Part shown: positions 1-9,051 of the stretch, one piece after another
Position numbering within the stretch: position 1 is the stretch's first letter
Layout of the letters: every line of letters starts with the position of its first letter
DNA from: Alphaproteobacteria bacterium
GTDB taxonomy: Bacteria; Pseudomonadota; Alphaproteobacteria; Micavibrionales; Micavibrionaceae
Direction: 5' to 3'
DNA: 64,000 bases
Assembly: GCA_020848095.1 (NCBI GenBank)
Contig: JADLAT010000005.1
Location: forward strand, 1 to 64,000
The notes under the pieces: generated by a model
Told to the model about the DNA's origin: nothing
Databases searched by the model: none
The model's input: the letters and a program-made list of their open reading frames with translations, nothing else
Program-made: the position numbers and the translations under genes

Positions 1-402
<402 letters not shown>

Positions 403-616
403 AATTCATCTTATGCAACGGTTCACAAAAGGCTGTTGCAGGCACGCGCAGCGGTAAATCCGCTCATGTGATTTGAAATATTAAAGTTTGGTTTTGTTTT
501 AGACATTGGAAATTTATGAAAGAAGGACGGATATTTGATTTTTCAGTTATTCTGTTCTTCTTTTTCGACCTCATCCTTATCAAATGTATAAGGATGAGAA
601 TTGGTGAGTTTAGATG
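403..616 (+). other. 23S-5S spacer
   Basis: This 214-base spacer separates the 23S and 5S genes. No tRNA cloverleaf is visible in it. A complementary pair TCATCCTTATCA / TAAGGATGAGAA around 570-602 can form a stem just upstream of 5S, plausibly part of an rRNA processing stem; this is inference from base pairing only. Confidence 0.6.
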
Positions 617-733
617 GCTCGGTGGTTTTAGCGAGAGTGAAACACCCCATCCCATTCCGAACTGGACCGTGAAACCTCTTAGCGTCGATGGTACTGCGTC
701 TTAAGGCGTGGGAGAGTAGATCGCTGCCGAGTC
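617..733 (+). rRNA. rrf: 5S ribosomal RNA
   Basis: The gene lies about 210 bases after the 23S end. The terminal stem pairs GGCTCGG (from 617) with CCGAGTC (to 733). The internal CCATCCCATTCCGAACTGG segment and the GGGAGAGTAG segment are characteristic of bacterial 5S loop B/C and helix IV-V. The order 23S-5S on the plus strand identifies this as the distal end of an rrn operon whose 16S is outside the window. Confidence 0.95.
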
Positions 734-804
734 TTCTAAGCTCATTTGTCGTTTATATCGTCTAAACCTGTTTGCATGTTTTTTGTATGACTTTAAATTT
801 TATA

Positions 805-832
805 GGCTCCGAATTTTTTCGGGGCTTTTTTT
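805..832 (+). terminator. Rho-independent terminator of the rrn operon
   Basis: GCTCCGAA (806-813) pairs with TTCGGGGC (818-825) across a four-base loop, followed by seven T. It lies about 70 bases after 5S and has the right orientation to end the rRNA transcript. Confidence 0.85.
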
Positions 833-962
833 ATGTTTTATTTTGGAAGCGCCCCGGCTGCTGCTTAATTACCGGTGGTGCTTTCTGCTGTCAAAACTGC
901 TCAGGCAAAAGCGCCCTGATCTCTTATGAGGGGATATTTTATGCGTCATGAGTGTAAATTTT

Positions 963-1199
963 TTAGATTGAGTCGTTTTTATCGCGCAGGGCAAAAAGTT
1001 CATCCATAGCGCGTTCTATTTCCGGAGGGTAATCCCGGCGTTCTATGAATTCACCGCCGCCTGTGTTGCGGGTCATTGCTTGTTCCATGGCTCGGCTCAA
1101 AAGCTCTGCGATTTTTACATCCTTTTGCTTAAGCGCCAGTTCCAGAGCGGAAAGAATGCGGTCGCTAAGGCGGATTTTATCAGTTTCGTTTTGTTCCAT
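963..1199 (-). CDS. Small conserved-type protein of unknown function (78 aa)
   Basis: This encodes a 78-residue charged, mostly helical protein with no signal peptide or membrane segment. Residues 10-45 look like a continuous amphipathic helix (RLSDRILSALELALKQKD). The start is ATG at 1199, preceded by GGGAG about nine bases upstream. It lies 45 bases behind the hydrolase gene on the same strand and is probably the last gene of the pnt transcript. I do not recognise a family with certainty; the length and composition resemble small cytoplasmic proteins of Alphaproteobacteria, and coding potential is supported by the ribosome site and tight operon spacing. Confidence 0.7.
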   Translation of the reverse strand: MEQNETDKIRLSDRILSALELALKQKDVKIAELLSRAMEQAMTRNTGGGEFIERRDYPPEIERAMDELFALRDKNDSI

Positions 1200-1244
1200 A
1201 GAGGGTCACTCCCAGTTTCTTAGAGTTAGTACTGTGCCCTTTTC

Positions 1245-2264
1245 CTAGAATGGTTTCAAGGTTTCCGGGCGATCAATAATGTTTTCTTTTACAAGTTTAT
1301 AAAAATGCGTAAGGAATGTACCACGAGACTCATCACGTTCCATCAAGATTTCATGCCGGGCTTTGGGCAATTCAAGGATTTCCACTTTTTGCAGTTTTTT
1401 TGCCATGTTGCGCGTCTTTGTGTTGTCCACGATGCTGTCATGCCCGGCTAACCCGATCAGACAAGGCGTCGTCAGAGTGGAGAGGCGCTTGTCCTTTTGG
1501 AGGCGCAGGCAAGACGTGTAGGCGTGATGGAGCCAGCCATAAGTAATGTTATTGACGCATAATTCGGGGTCATGTTTTAGCCATGCGTTGTGAATAGTTG
1601 TGCGGACAGGGTCCGTGGATAGGGCCTTTTTTCCGGTTTCCGGGCGCATGTGGACGCCCCGTTCTGGCGTGCCTAATCCAAGACACCCCTTCGCGGCCAG
1701 CTCATTCATTATAAAAGTGGCGGTCTTGCCGAGCCATGAGGGTATATGCGCGAATTGTCGGATCCCCAAAAGCGGTGCGGAAAAGGCCGCGCATTCAAAG
1801 GTTCCGGGATATTTCAATAAGTGATGTAGCCCAATATTTCCACCCATCGAATGCGCGAGCATTGCGAGGGGGATTCTGCCCTTATCGGGATGAACGCTTG
1901 AATGTTTGATGTATTCTTTAATGAAATATTGCAAATCATCGACATCATTTTGAAAGTCTGTGCCATGGCGTTTGTGCGGGTTTTTAAGGTAACGCCCAGC
2001 GCGGCCCTGTCCCATCCAGCCTATAACCCAAAAAGCCATATTCATGTCCAGACAGGCGCGGGCCGTTTCAAAATATTTTTCGCCAAACTCTCCCAGACCG
2101 GGCAGGCAGACAATAACGGCATCGGGTATGGAGTTTTGCGGGGAAACAGCGCCGAACCTTATTGTTCGGCCATTGCGCTTGAAGCTATGCCAGCGCCAGC
2201 CGGCAGGCTGAAGAAAGCGCTCCTCAAGATCGGGCGGCGTAAGAGGCAGGGGTTTCATGTTCAT
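1245..2264 (-). CDS. Alpha/beta hydrolase (lysophospholipase / monoacylglycerol lipase-like, S33 type)
   Basis: This is a 339-residue serine hydrolase, probably acting on a lipid or ester substrate in the cytoplasm. The nucleophile elbow is AHSMGG with Ser139. Asp276 or Asp280 (GHDSIVD) and His304 (ARHEILME) complete a likely catalytic triad, and the oxyanion region LPGLGEFGEKY is at 54-64. This layout fits the serine aminopeptidase S33 / hydrolase_4 family typified by PldB and monoacylglycerol lipases. The first elbow residue is Ala rather than the usual Gly. It starts 7 bases after the pntB stop, so it is co-transcribed with the transhydrogenase genes. Substrate cannot be deduced, and the association with transhydrogenase may be only positional. 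Confidence 0.85.
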   Translation of the reverse strand: MNMKPLPLTPPDLEERFLQPAGWRWHSFKRNGRTIRFGAVSPQNSIPDAVIVCLPGLGEFGEKYFETARACLDMNMAFWVIGWMGQGRAGRYLKNPHKRHGTDFQNDVDDLQYFIKEYIKHSSVHPDKGRIPLAMLAHSMGGNIGLHHLLKYPGTFECAAFSAPLLGIRQFAHIPSWLGKTATFIMNELAAKGCLGLGTPERGVHMRPETGKKALSTDPVRTTIHNAWLKHDPELCVNNITYGWLHHAYTSCLRLQKDKRLSTLTTPCLIGLAGHDSIVDNTKTRNMAKKLQKVEILELPKARHEILMERDESRGTFLTHFYKLVKENIIDRPETLKPF

Positions 2265-2271
2265 TATTTTA

Positions 2272-3657
2272 TTATAGAGCTTTTATGATTTCTTCGGTCA
2301 TTTTTTTTGCATCCCCCAGAAGCATGAGCGTGTTATCGCGGAAAAACAGAGGGTTTTCAATTCCTGCGTAGCCGCTGCCCATGGAGCGTTTCACGAACAG
2401 GACTGTTTGGGCTTTTTCCACGTCCAGAATGGGCATGCCGTAGATAGGGGAAGATGAATCGTTCTTTGCCGCCGGATTGGTGATATCGTTTGCGCCGATC
2501 ACATAGGCGACGTCGGCTTGTGCGAATTCACGGTTGATGTCCTCCATCTCGAAGACTTCGTCATAGGGAACGTTGGCCTCGGCCAGCAGGACGTTCATAT
2601 GGCCGGGCATGCGGCCTGCTACGGGATGGATGGCGTATTTTACATCCACGCCATGTTTTTTGAGGATGTCGGCCATTTCACGCAGGGCGTGCTGGGCTTG
2701 CGCTACGGCCATGCCGTAGCCGGGGACGATGATAACTCTGGATGCATTTTTCATGATCCAGGCGGCATCTTCCGCTGCGCCGATGCGTGCGGTTTTATCT
2801 TCTGCGTTTGTCGTATCGCTTGTGGTTGCCTGCTGCCCGAAGCCGCCAAGAATAACATTCAGGAAACTACGATTCATACCTTTGCACATGATGTAGGAGA
2901 GGATCGCGCCGGATGCCCCGACGAGCGCGCCGGTGGTGATTAGCAGGTTATTATGGAGCGTAAAGCCTATTCCGGCGGCGGCCCATCCGGAATAGGAATT
3001 AAGCATGGATACAATAACAGGCATGTCCGCGCCGCCGATGGGGATGATGACGAGCACCCCTAAGGCCATGGCCAACAAGGCCACTAGCCAGAATATAAAA
3101 ACACTTTGTGTTGTGCAGAGCATAAAAATCAGAAAAATCAAAATAGCGCCGAGAGCGGCGTTAAGGGCGTGCTGGCTCTTAAAGCTCACAAGTTTGCCGG
3201 AAATGCGCCCCTGTAGCTTGCCCCATGCGATGAGGGAGCCGGTAAAGGTTATGGCCCCGATGGCAAGGCCGAGCGCCATTTCAAAAACGGACCCTGGCCG
3301 GATATGGCCTGAGGTGCCGATACCGAAGGCTTCCGGTGTATAAAAGGCAGCGGCGGCAACGCAGACCGCGGACAGTCCCACAAGCGAGTGGAATGCGGCC
3401 ATGAGCTGCGGCAAGTCGGTCATGGCAATTTTTCGGGCGATCTGCGTACCGATTGTTCCGCCGATCGCAATGGCAAGAAGTACCCAGAATGTTCCGCCTG
3501 TGGAGGGGAGCAACACCGTGGTAAGCACGGCCAGCGCCATGCCGGTTATGCCATAGCTCAGGCCCCGGCGCGCGGTTTCCGGGTGCGATAGGCCGCGTAA
3601 GGCCAGAATGAACAGGACAGAGGAAGCCAGATAGGTAAGGGCGGCGAATGTTTCCAT
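2272..3657 (-). CDS. pntB: NAD(P) transhydrogenase subunit beta
   Basis: This is the beta subunit of the membrane proton-translocating transhydrogenase, which reduces NADP+ with NADH at the cost of the proton gradient. At 461 residues it has the usual length. Residues 1-265 hold about eight or nine membrane helices (domain II). The C-terminal third is the NADP(H)-binding domain III, with GYGMAVAQAQ (313-322), VIGAND (386-391) and KRSMGSGYAG (423-432), all family hallmarks. A conserved membrane His is present in AAFHSLVG (His90). It follows pntAB by 3 bases and precedes the hydrolase by 7, in the order pntAA-pntAB-pntB on the minus strand. Confidence 0.97.
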   Translation of the reverse strand: METFAALTYLASSVLFILALRGLSHPETARRGLSYGITGMALAVLTTVLLPSTGGTFWVLLAIAIGGTIGTQIARKIAMTDLPQLMAAFHSLVGLSAVCVAAAAFYTPEAFGIGTSGHIRPGSVFEMALGLAIGAITFTGSLIAWGKLQGRISGKLVSFKSQHALNAALGAILIFLIFMLCTTQSVFIFWLVALLAMALGVLVIIPIGGADMPVIVSMLNSYSGWAAAGIGFTLHNNLLITTGALVGASGAILSYIMCKGMNRSFLNVILGGFGQQATTSDTTNAEDKTARIGAAEDAAWIMKNASRVIIVPGYGMAVAQAQHALREMADILKKHGVDVKYAIHPVAGRMPGHMNVLLAEANVPYDEVFEMEDINREFAQADVAYVIGANDITNPAAKNDSSSPIYGMPILDVEKAQTVLFVKRSMGSGYAGIENPLFFRDNTLMLLGDAKKMTEEIIKAL

Positions 3658-3660
3658 CGG

Positions 3661-4092
3661 TTATGAACCCTTTTTCTTAAACATCTGGAGCATGCGCCGG
3701 GTAATGATGAAGCCACCAAAGATATTGATGGACGCCAGAATGACCGCCAGAAAGCCCATCAGCGAAAAGGAGCCATCCGTGGGCCAAAGGGCCATTATAG
3801 CGCCGACAATGATGACTGAAGAAATGGCGTTTGTGATGCTCATGAGCGGGGAGTGCAATGCCGGTGTAACGCGCCAGACAACGTGATAGCCGACAAAGCA
3901 GGCCAAGATAAAAACCGTTATGCCTGTGATGAAGAAAGGCTGGGCGTGCGCTGTTTCAATGATTCCTGTTTGCGTAGTACTGGCGATGCTTTCCGAGAGC
4001 TGTTGAAGTTGCGTTGCCAGTTCGGCGGCGGTGTCGTTGATGATTTTTTCTGCCGATGTTTGCGGGGGTAGCGTGTGCACTGTTTGTGTCAT
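3661..4092 (-). CDS. pntAB: NAD(P) transhydrogenase subunit alpha, part 2 (membrane segment)
   Basis: This is the small membrane component that, in Alphaproteobacteria, is split from the N-terminal alpha part (in E. coli both are fused in PntA). It has 143 residues: a polar N-terminal region of about 45 residues, then three hydrophobic helices (about 52-72, 85-101, 110-130), ending in a Lys-rich tail (FKKKGS). The start ATG overlaps the pntAA stop by four bases (ATGA), so translation is probably coupled. The 40-odd residue polar N-terminus is longer than the minimal domain, but GTG or ATG alternatives further in would cost the translational coupling. Confidence 0.95.
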   Translation of the reverse strand: MTQTVHTLPPQTSAEKIINDTAAELATQLQQLSESIASTTQTGIIETAHAQPFFITGITVFILACFVGYHVVWRVTPALHSPLMSITNAISSVIIVGAIMALWPTDGSFSLMGFLAVILASINIFGGFIITRRMLQMFKKKGS

Positions 4093-5348
4093 GGTGCCGG
4101 CTCCTTGCTCTTCTTGGTTTTCGGGGCAGTTTTGGCTTTAGGCTTGGCAGCAGGTTTTGTTTCTGCGGTGGATGATTTTTCACTCTGTTCCTGAGGTGTT
4201 ATCGTTGTGAAGGCCGGGTGGATAATTTTTCCGTTTTGTGTCAGTGCTATGTTTTTGATGATTTCATCATCATAATTAATGGCGAGGCCGCCCGTTTCCT
4301 TGTTGATCATAATGCTAAGAAGATTATACAGATTACGGGCGTAAAGCGATGAGGCCTCTGTTGCCAGACGTGCGGGAACATTGCGGTGCCCGATAATCTT
4401 GACGCCATTTTCGACGATAATCTCTCCGGGTTTTGAAAGTTCACAATTGCCACCGCTCTCTACCGCCAGATCTACGATTATGGAACCGGGTTGCATGGAT
4501 CGCGCCATTGCCGCCGTGATAAGCCGGGGTGCCGGGCGACCGGGGATGAGCGCCGTGGTTATAACGATGTCCTGTTTTGCGATATGGTCTTCCACCAATG
4601 CTTTTTGTTTTGCCTGGTATTCTTTGGACATTTCTTTGGCGTAACCGCCCGATGTTTCCGCTTTTTTGAATTCCTCGTCTTCAACTGCGATGAATGTTGC
4701 GCCCAGTGACGCTATTTGCTCTTTTACAGCCGGGCGAACATCGGTGGCAGAGACGATGGCGCCGAGCCGCCGTGCGGTGGCAACGGCCTGAAGGCCCGCT
4801 ACGCCTGCGCCCATGATAAAGATTTTGGCCGGAGCGATCATCCCGGCGGCGGTCATCATCATTGGAAAGGCCCGCTCGTAGTGATTGGCGGCATCTAAAA
4901 CAGCCTTATACCCAGCCAGATTAGATTGAGAGGACAGCGCGTCCATGCTTTGCGCCCGTGAAATGCGGGGGATGAGGTCCATAGAGAAAGATTCAATTTT
5001 AGCTTTGGCCAGCGCGGATAGTTGTGATTTGTTTTCGTGCGGAGCCAGCAGGGCAATAAGCAGCGAGCCGGGTGGCAACAACTTTATGGCGGGTTCATCC
5101 GGCGGTTGTACGCTCAGGATAATAGAGGCGTCTTTGAACAGGGTTTCGGTATTTGGAGCGATTGTGGCTCCTGCGGCGCGAAAAGCATCGTCCGTAAAGG
5201 CGGCATGCTGCCCTGCGCCGGTTTCGATTGTGACGTTCAGGCCGAGGGTTATGTATTTTTTGACGGTGTCAGGGGAGGCCGCCATGCGCCGCTCGAAAGG
5301 GGCTGTTTCCTTTGGTATAGCAATTTTTAGACGTTTCGCAGACGTCAT
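4089..5348 (-). CDS. pntAA: NAD(P) transhydrogenase subunit alpha, part 1 (NAD(H)-binding)
   Basis: This is the soluble NAD(H)-binding domain I of the transhydrogenase, related to alanine dehydrogenase. It has 419 residues. The N-terminal AlaDh/PNT motif IPKETAPFERR is at 11-21. The mobile-loop-proximal motif RAQSMDALSSQ is at 131-141 and the Rossmann motif MGAGVAGLQA at 179-188. The last 45 residues are a Lys/Pro/Ala-rich low-complexity tail that is not part of the fold and probably links to the membrane subunits. It is the first gene of the minus-strand operon, and its promoter must lie in the 200-base gap shared with the divergent secretion operon. Confidence 0.97.
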   Translation of the reverse strand: MTSAKRLKIAIPKETAPFERRMAASPDTVKKYITLGLNVTIETGAGQHAAFTDDAFRAAGATIAPNTETLFKDASIILSVQPPDEPAIKLLPPGSLLIALLAPHENKSQLSALAKAKIESFSMDLIPRISRAQSMDALSSQSNLAGYKAVLDAANHYERAFPMMMTAAGMIAPAKIFIMGAGVAGLQAVATARRLGAIVSATDVRPAVKEQIASLGATFIAVEDEEFKKAETSGGYAKEMSKEYQAKQKALVEDHIAKQDIVITTALIPGRPAPRLITAAMARSMQPGSIIVDLAVESGGNCELSKPGEIIVENGVKIIGHRNVPARLATEASSLYARNLYNLLSIMINKETGGLAINYDDEIIKNIALTQNGKIIHPAFTTITPQEQSEKSSTAETKPAAKPKAKTAPKTKKSKEPAP

Positions 5349-5554
5349 GAATAATGGACCCTTTTTAAAAGACGTGAATGATTTTCTTTGGATAAGAATG
5401 CCTGATGCGCAGGGGTTTGTGAAGCATCAAATAGGAAAAGATTGGGGGGCGTGCGCGTGTTAAGTCTATCTATGCTTGAATATGCGCTCATTATTAATTA
5501 CCCTAGGCGGTGCGGGATGTTCATCCCTTCTCTTTGCTTGTCTGGTTTGATCTT

Positions 5555-6892
5555 ATGTTTAAATATAAGCTGTTTTTTGCTACCGGCTTGGCCCTTTTTG
5601 CTTTTGCGCCCGGTTTGGGGGCTGCAACCTTGCAGGAAATGGTGAGCGCGACATTGGCCTCACATCCGGCGGTTGAGGGCGCTCAGGCACGGCTTCAGGC
5701 CTCGGTTGAAACCAAAAAAGCACAAGTTTCAGGGTATTTTCCGGAGGTTTCTGTTACGGGAACCGGTGGGCGGAATTATGCCGATAACAGCACCAGTCGC
5801 GGTCTGAGCGTTTCACGCGGCGCCGGGTATTCCTGGTTGTGGGAAGGGTCGGTGACGGCGCGCCAGAAAATTTTTGACGGGATGCAAACGCAAAACCGCG
5901 TTGCCGCTTCCAGAGCCGATGTTAAGGCGGCTGAACTTGGTGTTGTGGATGTGCGCGAGTCTTTGGCGATGCGGGCGGTGCAGACTTATATTGATTTAGG
6001 GCGCGTGCGGGCCGGGCTTGCGTTGTTGCAGGAGCAGGAAAAAAACATTCAAAACTATCTGTCGCGTATCGAAAATATGGTGCATGAGGGGGCTGCCGAT
6101 GAAACGGAGTTGCAGCAGGCCAAAGATGTTCTGGCGATCCTTGATAACTACAAGAATGATTATGAAGGGCAGATCAATATTTTAGAGGCTGATTTTTTTG
6201 AATTGGCCGGGTATGGCCCAGAGGGGGCTTTAAATACGGTGGCGCCGCATCCTGATTTTATCCCGGATAGTGTTGAGGAAGCCACAAAACTGGCCGTGGA
6301 GTCGCATCCATTGATGCGCTCTGCGCTTTATGATGTGCGTTCGGCCCGGCGAAGTGCAGATGTAGAAAAAGGTGCGCTTTATCCGGAGGTTGACGGAGAG
6401 GTGTCTTATTTGAAGGTGGATAAGGAAGATCTTATAGGGGGCGAGGCTGTGGATGCGCGTGCGGTTTTGCGTATGAACTGGAATCTGGAAACGGGCGGCG
6501 GACAGCTGGCCAGAATTCGTGAAAAAAATCAGCGATATAAAGAGTTGCAAAGTCATGCACGAGAGCTTGAGCGTACGGTTTCCCGGACGGTGCGGCAAGC
6601 GTATGCCGAATATGAGACGGCGACAAACCAAGTTGAGATTCAAGATCGCCGGGTCGCCTTGAACTCTAAATTATTTGATACCTATAAATCGCAGTTTGAG
6701 GGGGCGCGTATCAGCCTGTTGCAGCTTATGCAGTCTGAAAATCAGCTTTTGATTGCCCGGCTTGAAAAAATGAATGCGCAGAGCCGTGTACTTCTGGCAC
6801 AATATTCTATTCTGGCCGCTATGGGGCGTTTGCAGGACTCGTTGAATGTTGTGACGGCTGCCGTTTCTGATACCGGCGCGGATACTCAATGA
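5555..6892 (+). CDS. TolC-family outer-membrane channel of a type I secretion system
   Basis: This is an outer-membrane efflux protein that should form the trimeric channel-tunnel for the ABC exporter encoded next to it. I start at ATG 5555 rather than GTG 5510 because it gives a clean signal peptide (MFKYKLFFATGLALFAFAPG, cleavage after GLGAA), leaving a mature protein of about 420 residues. The body shows two internally related halves of long coiled-coil helices (TLQEMVSATLASHPAV at the start; the second half from about residue 235, ATKLAVESHPLMRSALYDV), the usual TolC repeat pattern. The ABC gene follows 29 bases later. The mature length fits TolC/LapE/AggA-type T1SS channels. Confidence 0.92.
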   Translation: MFKYKLFFATGLALFAFAPGLGAATLQEMVSATLASHPAVEGAQARLQASVETKKAQVSGYFPEVSVTGTGGRNYADNSTSRGLSVSRGAGYSWLWEGSVTARQKIFDGMQTQNRVAASRADVKAAELGVVDVRESLAMRAVQTYIDLGRVRAGLALLQEQEKNIQNYLSRIENMVHEGAADETELQQAKDVLAILDNYKNDYEGQINILEADFFELAGYGPEGALNTVAPHPDFIPDSVEEATKLAVESHPLMRSALYDVRSARRSADVEKGALYPEVDGEVSYLKVDKEDLIGGEAVDARAVLRMNWNLETGGGQLARIREKNQRYKELQSHARELERTVSRTVRQAYAEYETATNQVEIQDRRVALNSKLFDTYKSQFEGARISLLQLMQSENQLLIARLEKMNAQSRVLLAQYSILAAMGRLQDSLNVVTAAVSDTGADTQ

Positions 6893-6921
6893 ACAACAAG
6901 GCTTCATGAAATCGGGAGACG

Positions 6922-9051
6922 ATGAGCGGAGATCCTAACGTAGCAAAACAGATGTCTGTAGATTCTGACCCCTTATTGGGCTGTCTGGTTTTTCTTATGG
7001 GGCATTATGGCCGTGCGCGCTCCGCTAATGCGCTGGTCGCGGGCTTGGCCTATGACGGGAAAGCGATGCGCCCGACATTATTTTGTGATGCGGCGCAGCG
7101 GCAGGGGCTTAAGGCGCAAATAGTAAAGCGCCCGCACCTTGATTCCTTGCCGGATGCGGTGCTTCCCGCTGTATTGATCTTAAAGGATAAAAGTGCTCTG
7201 GTGTTGGTTTCCTCCACACAGGTCTTTGATCCACTTACCGGTGAAACGCAAACGGTTTTGCCGGAAGCATTAAAGGAAAAATATAGCGGCTATGTAATCT
7301 TAACCCAGCCACGCCCGGAGTTTTCGAACCCTGATATGGCGGAGCTTGAGGGGCGTCACTGGTTCTGGTCTCTTATGGCGGCAAACAGGGGCATTTATGC
7401 CATGGTTATGCTGGGGGCTATTTTTATTAATCTGTTTGGTTTGACCAGCCCGCTTTTTATTATGACGGTTTATGACCGCGTTATTCCGAATAATGCAATA
7501 GAGACGGGTTGGGCGCTGGCGATTGGCGCGCTGGTTGTTTTTGTCTTTGATCTGATTATGCGCTGCTTACGCGGGTATTTGATTGATCTGGCTGGGCGGC
7601 GCATAGATGTTATCGCCACGCGCCGGATTTATGAACAGATACTGGATATGAAGCTTTCCCAGCGTCCGAAATCAAGCGGTGCGTTTGCCAATATGTTGCG
7701 CGAGTTTGATCTCGTGCGGGATTTTTTCACTTCGGCCACGATTACGGGATTGGTTGATTTGCCGTTTGCCCTGTTTTTCCTGTTTATCGTTTATTCTCTG
7801 GGCGGAGGGATTGTATTCATTCTTGTGGGGCTACTTCTGCTGACCTTTGTCATCGGGTTGATATTGCAAGCACCGTTGAAGGCGCTGGTGCGCAAGGCCA
7901 GTCGTTCCTCCGAGGCGCGGCATGGGATGCTGGTTGAGACCATTCATGGTCTGGAGACGATTAAATCCCTAGGGGCGGATGGTCAATTTCGGGCGCGTTA
8001 CGGTGCGTTGGTGGGAGAAAGCGCGGCATGGGGACAGGCTTCGCGCTTTGTGTCTTCTCTCGGCGTTAATTTTGCGACATTTTTACAACAAATAGCTTCG
8101 GTTGTCGTTGTTCTGGCCGGGATGTATATGGTCCAAGATGGCACATTAAGTGTCGGGGGCCTGATTGCCTGTGTGATTTTAAGTGGAAGGGCCTTGGCGC
8201 CGATCGGTTCGATTGCCAACCTTATGACGCGCTACCATCAGGCTAGTGGCGCGTTGGTAACACTGGACAGGCTTATGGCCAAGCCGGTGGATCGTCCGGC
8301 GGGGCGGCAGTTTCTCCACCGTCCAGATTTAGAAGGGGCTATCGCGTTTGAAAAAGTATCCTTTTCCTATCCCTCGGTTAAGCGTGAGGTTTTGCAAGAT
8401 GTTTCTTTTCGGATTGAAGCCGGAGAAAAGGTCGGTGTGATTGGCCGCATTGGTTCAGGAAAGAGTACGATTGCCCGCCTGATGATGGGGCTTTATGAGC
8501 CGGATAATGGTGTTATTCTGGCCGATAGCACCGACATGCGCCAGATTGATCCGGCGGATTTGCGGCGCAGCTATGCCTGTGTGGCGCAGGATGTTGTTTT
8601 GTTCAATGCTTCTATCCGGGAAAATATTGCGATTGGGCGGCAAAACGCACGGGAAGAGGATATTCTGGAGGTGGCTAAGGCCGCGGGCGTGCATGAATTT
8701 GTTGCACGTCATCCTATGGGGTATGACGCGCCGGTGGGTGAGCGTGGTGAAGGGCTTTCCGGTGGACAAAGGCAGGCTATTGCTCTGGCGCGTGCGATGC
8801 TTGCCCGGCCAAAGGTGTTGATTTGTGATGAGCCTACCAATGCGCTTGATATGCAGGCCGAGACGGCATTTCGGCGCTATGTGGAAGGGGTGATTGGTGA
8901 CAAGACATTCATCCTGATTACGCACCGCCATATGATGCTGGATATGGTGGAGAGACTAATCCTTATTGATCAGGGGCGCGTGATTATGGATGGTCCGCGT
9001 GAGAAGGTGATGGCTGCGCTTCAGGCCGGGAATGTTGAGGTGCCGGGATGA
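6922..9051 (+). CDS. Type I secretion ABC transporter, permease/ATPase (LapB-like)
   Basis: This is the inner-membrane exporter of the secretion system, 709 residues. Residues about 10-130 form a C39-peptidase-like domain in which the catalytic Cys motif is missing (DPLLGCLVFL in place of a DCGxACL-type motif), so it should bind substrate and not cut it, as in RTX exporters HlyB and LapB. A six-helix transmembrane domain spans about 150-430. The nucleotide-binding domain carries Walker A GRIGSGKST (about 510-518), the signature LSGGQRQ (about 613), Walker B VLICDEPTNALD (about 632) and the H-loop ITHR. The 3' end overlaps the adaptor gene by four bases (ATGA). Likely substrates are RTX-type proteins, of which one small example lies at 24.4 kb. 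Confidence 0.95.
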   Translation: MSGDPNVAKQMSVDSDPLLGCLVFLMGHYGRARSANALVAGLAYDGKAMRPTLFCDAAQRQGLKAQIVKRPHLDSLPDAVLPAVLILKDKSALVLVSSTQVFDPLTGETQTVLPEALKEKYSGYVILTQPRPEFSNPDMAELEGRHWFWSLMAANRGIYAMVMLGAIFINLFGLTSPLFIMTVYDRVIPNNAIETGWALAIGALVVFVFDLIMRCLRGYLIDLAGRRIDVIATRRIYEQILDMKLSQRPKSSGAFANMLREFDLVRDFFTSATITGLVDLPFALFFLFIVYSLGGGIVFILVGLLLLTFVIGLILQAPLKALVRKASRSSEARHGMLVETIHGLETIKSLGADGQFRARYGALVGESAAWGQASRFVSSLGVNFATFLQQIASVVVVLAGMYMVQDGTLSVGGLIACVILSGRALAPIGSIANLMTRYHQASGALVTLDRLMAKPVDRPAGRQFLHRPDLEGAIAFEKVSFSYPSVKREVLQDVSFRIEAGEKVGVIGRIGSGKSTIARLMMGLYEPDNGVILADSTDMRQIDPADLRRSYACVAQDVVLFNASIRENIAIGRQNAREEDILEVAKAAGVHEFVARHPMGYDAPVGERGEGLSGGQRQAIALARAMLARPKVLICDEPTNALDMQAETAFRRYVEGVIGDKTFILITHRHMMLDMVERLILIDQGRVIMDGPREKVMAALQAGNVEVPG

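Noticed and set aside
403..616. tRNA genes in the 23S-5S spacer
   Set aside because: No acceptor/anticodon arms can be formed; spacer tRNAs usually lie between 16S and 23S, which is outside the window.
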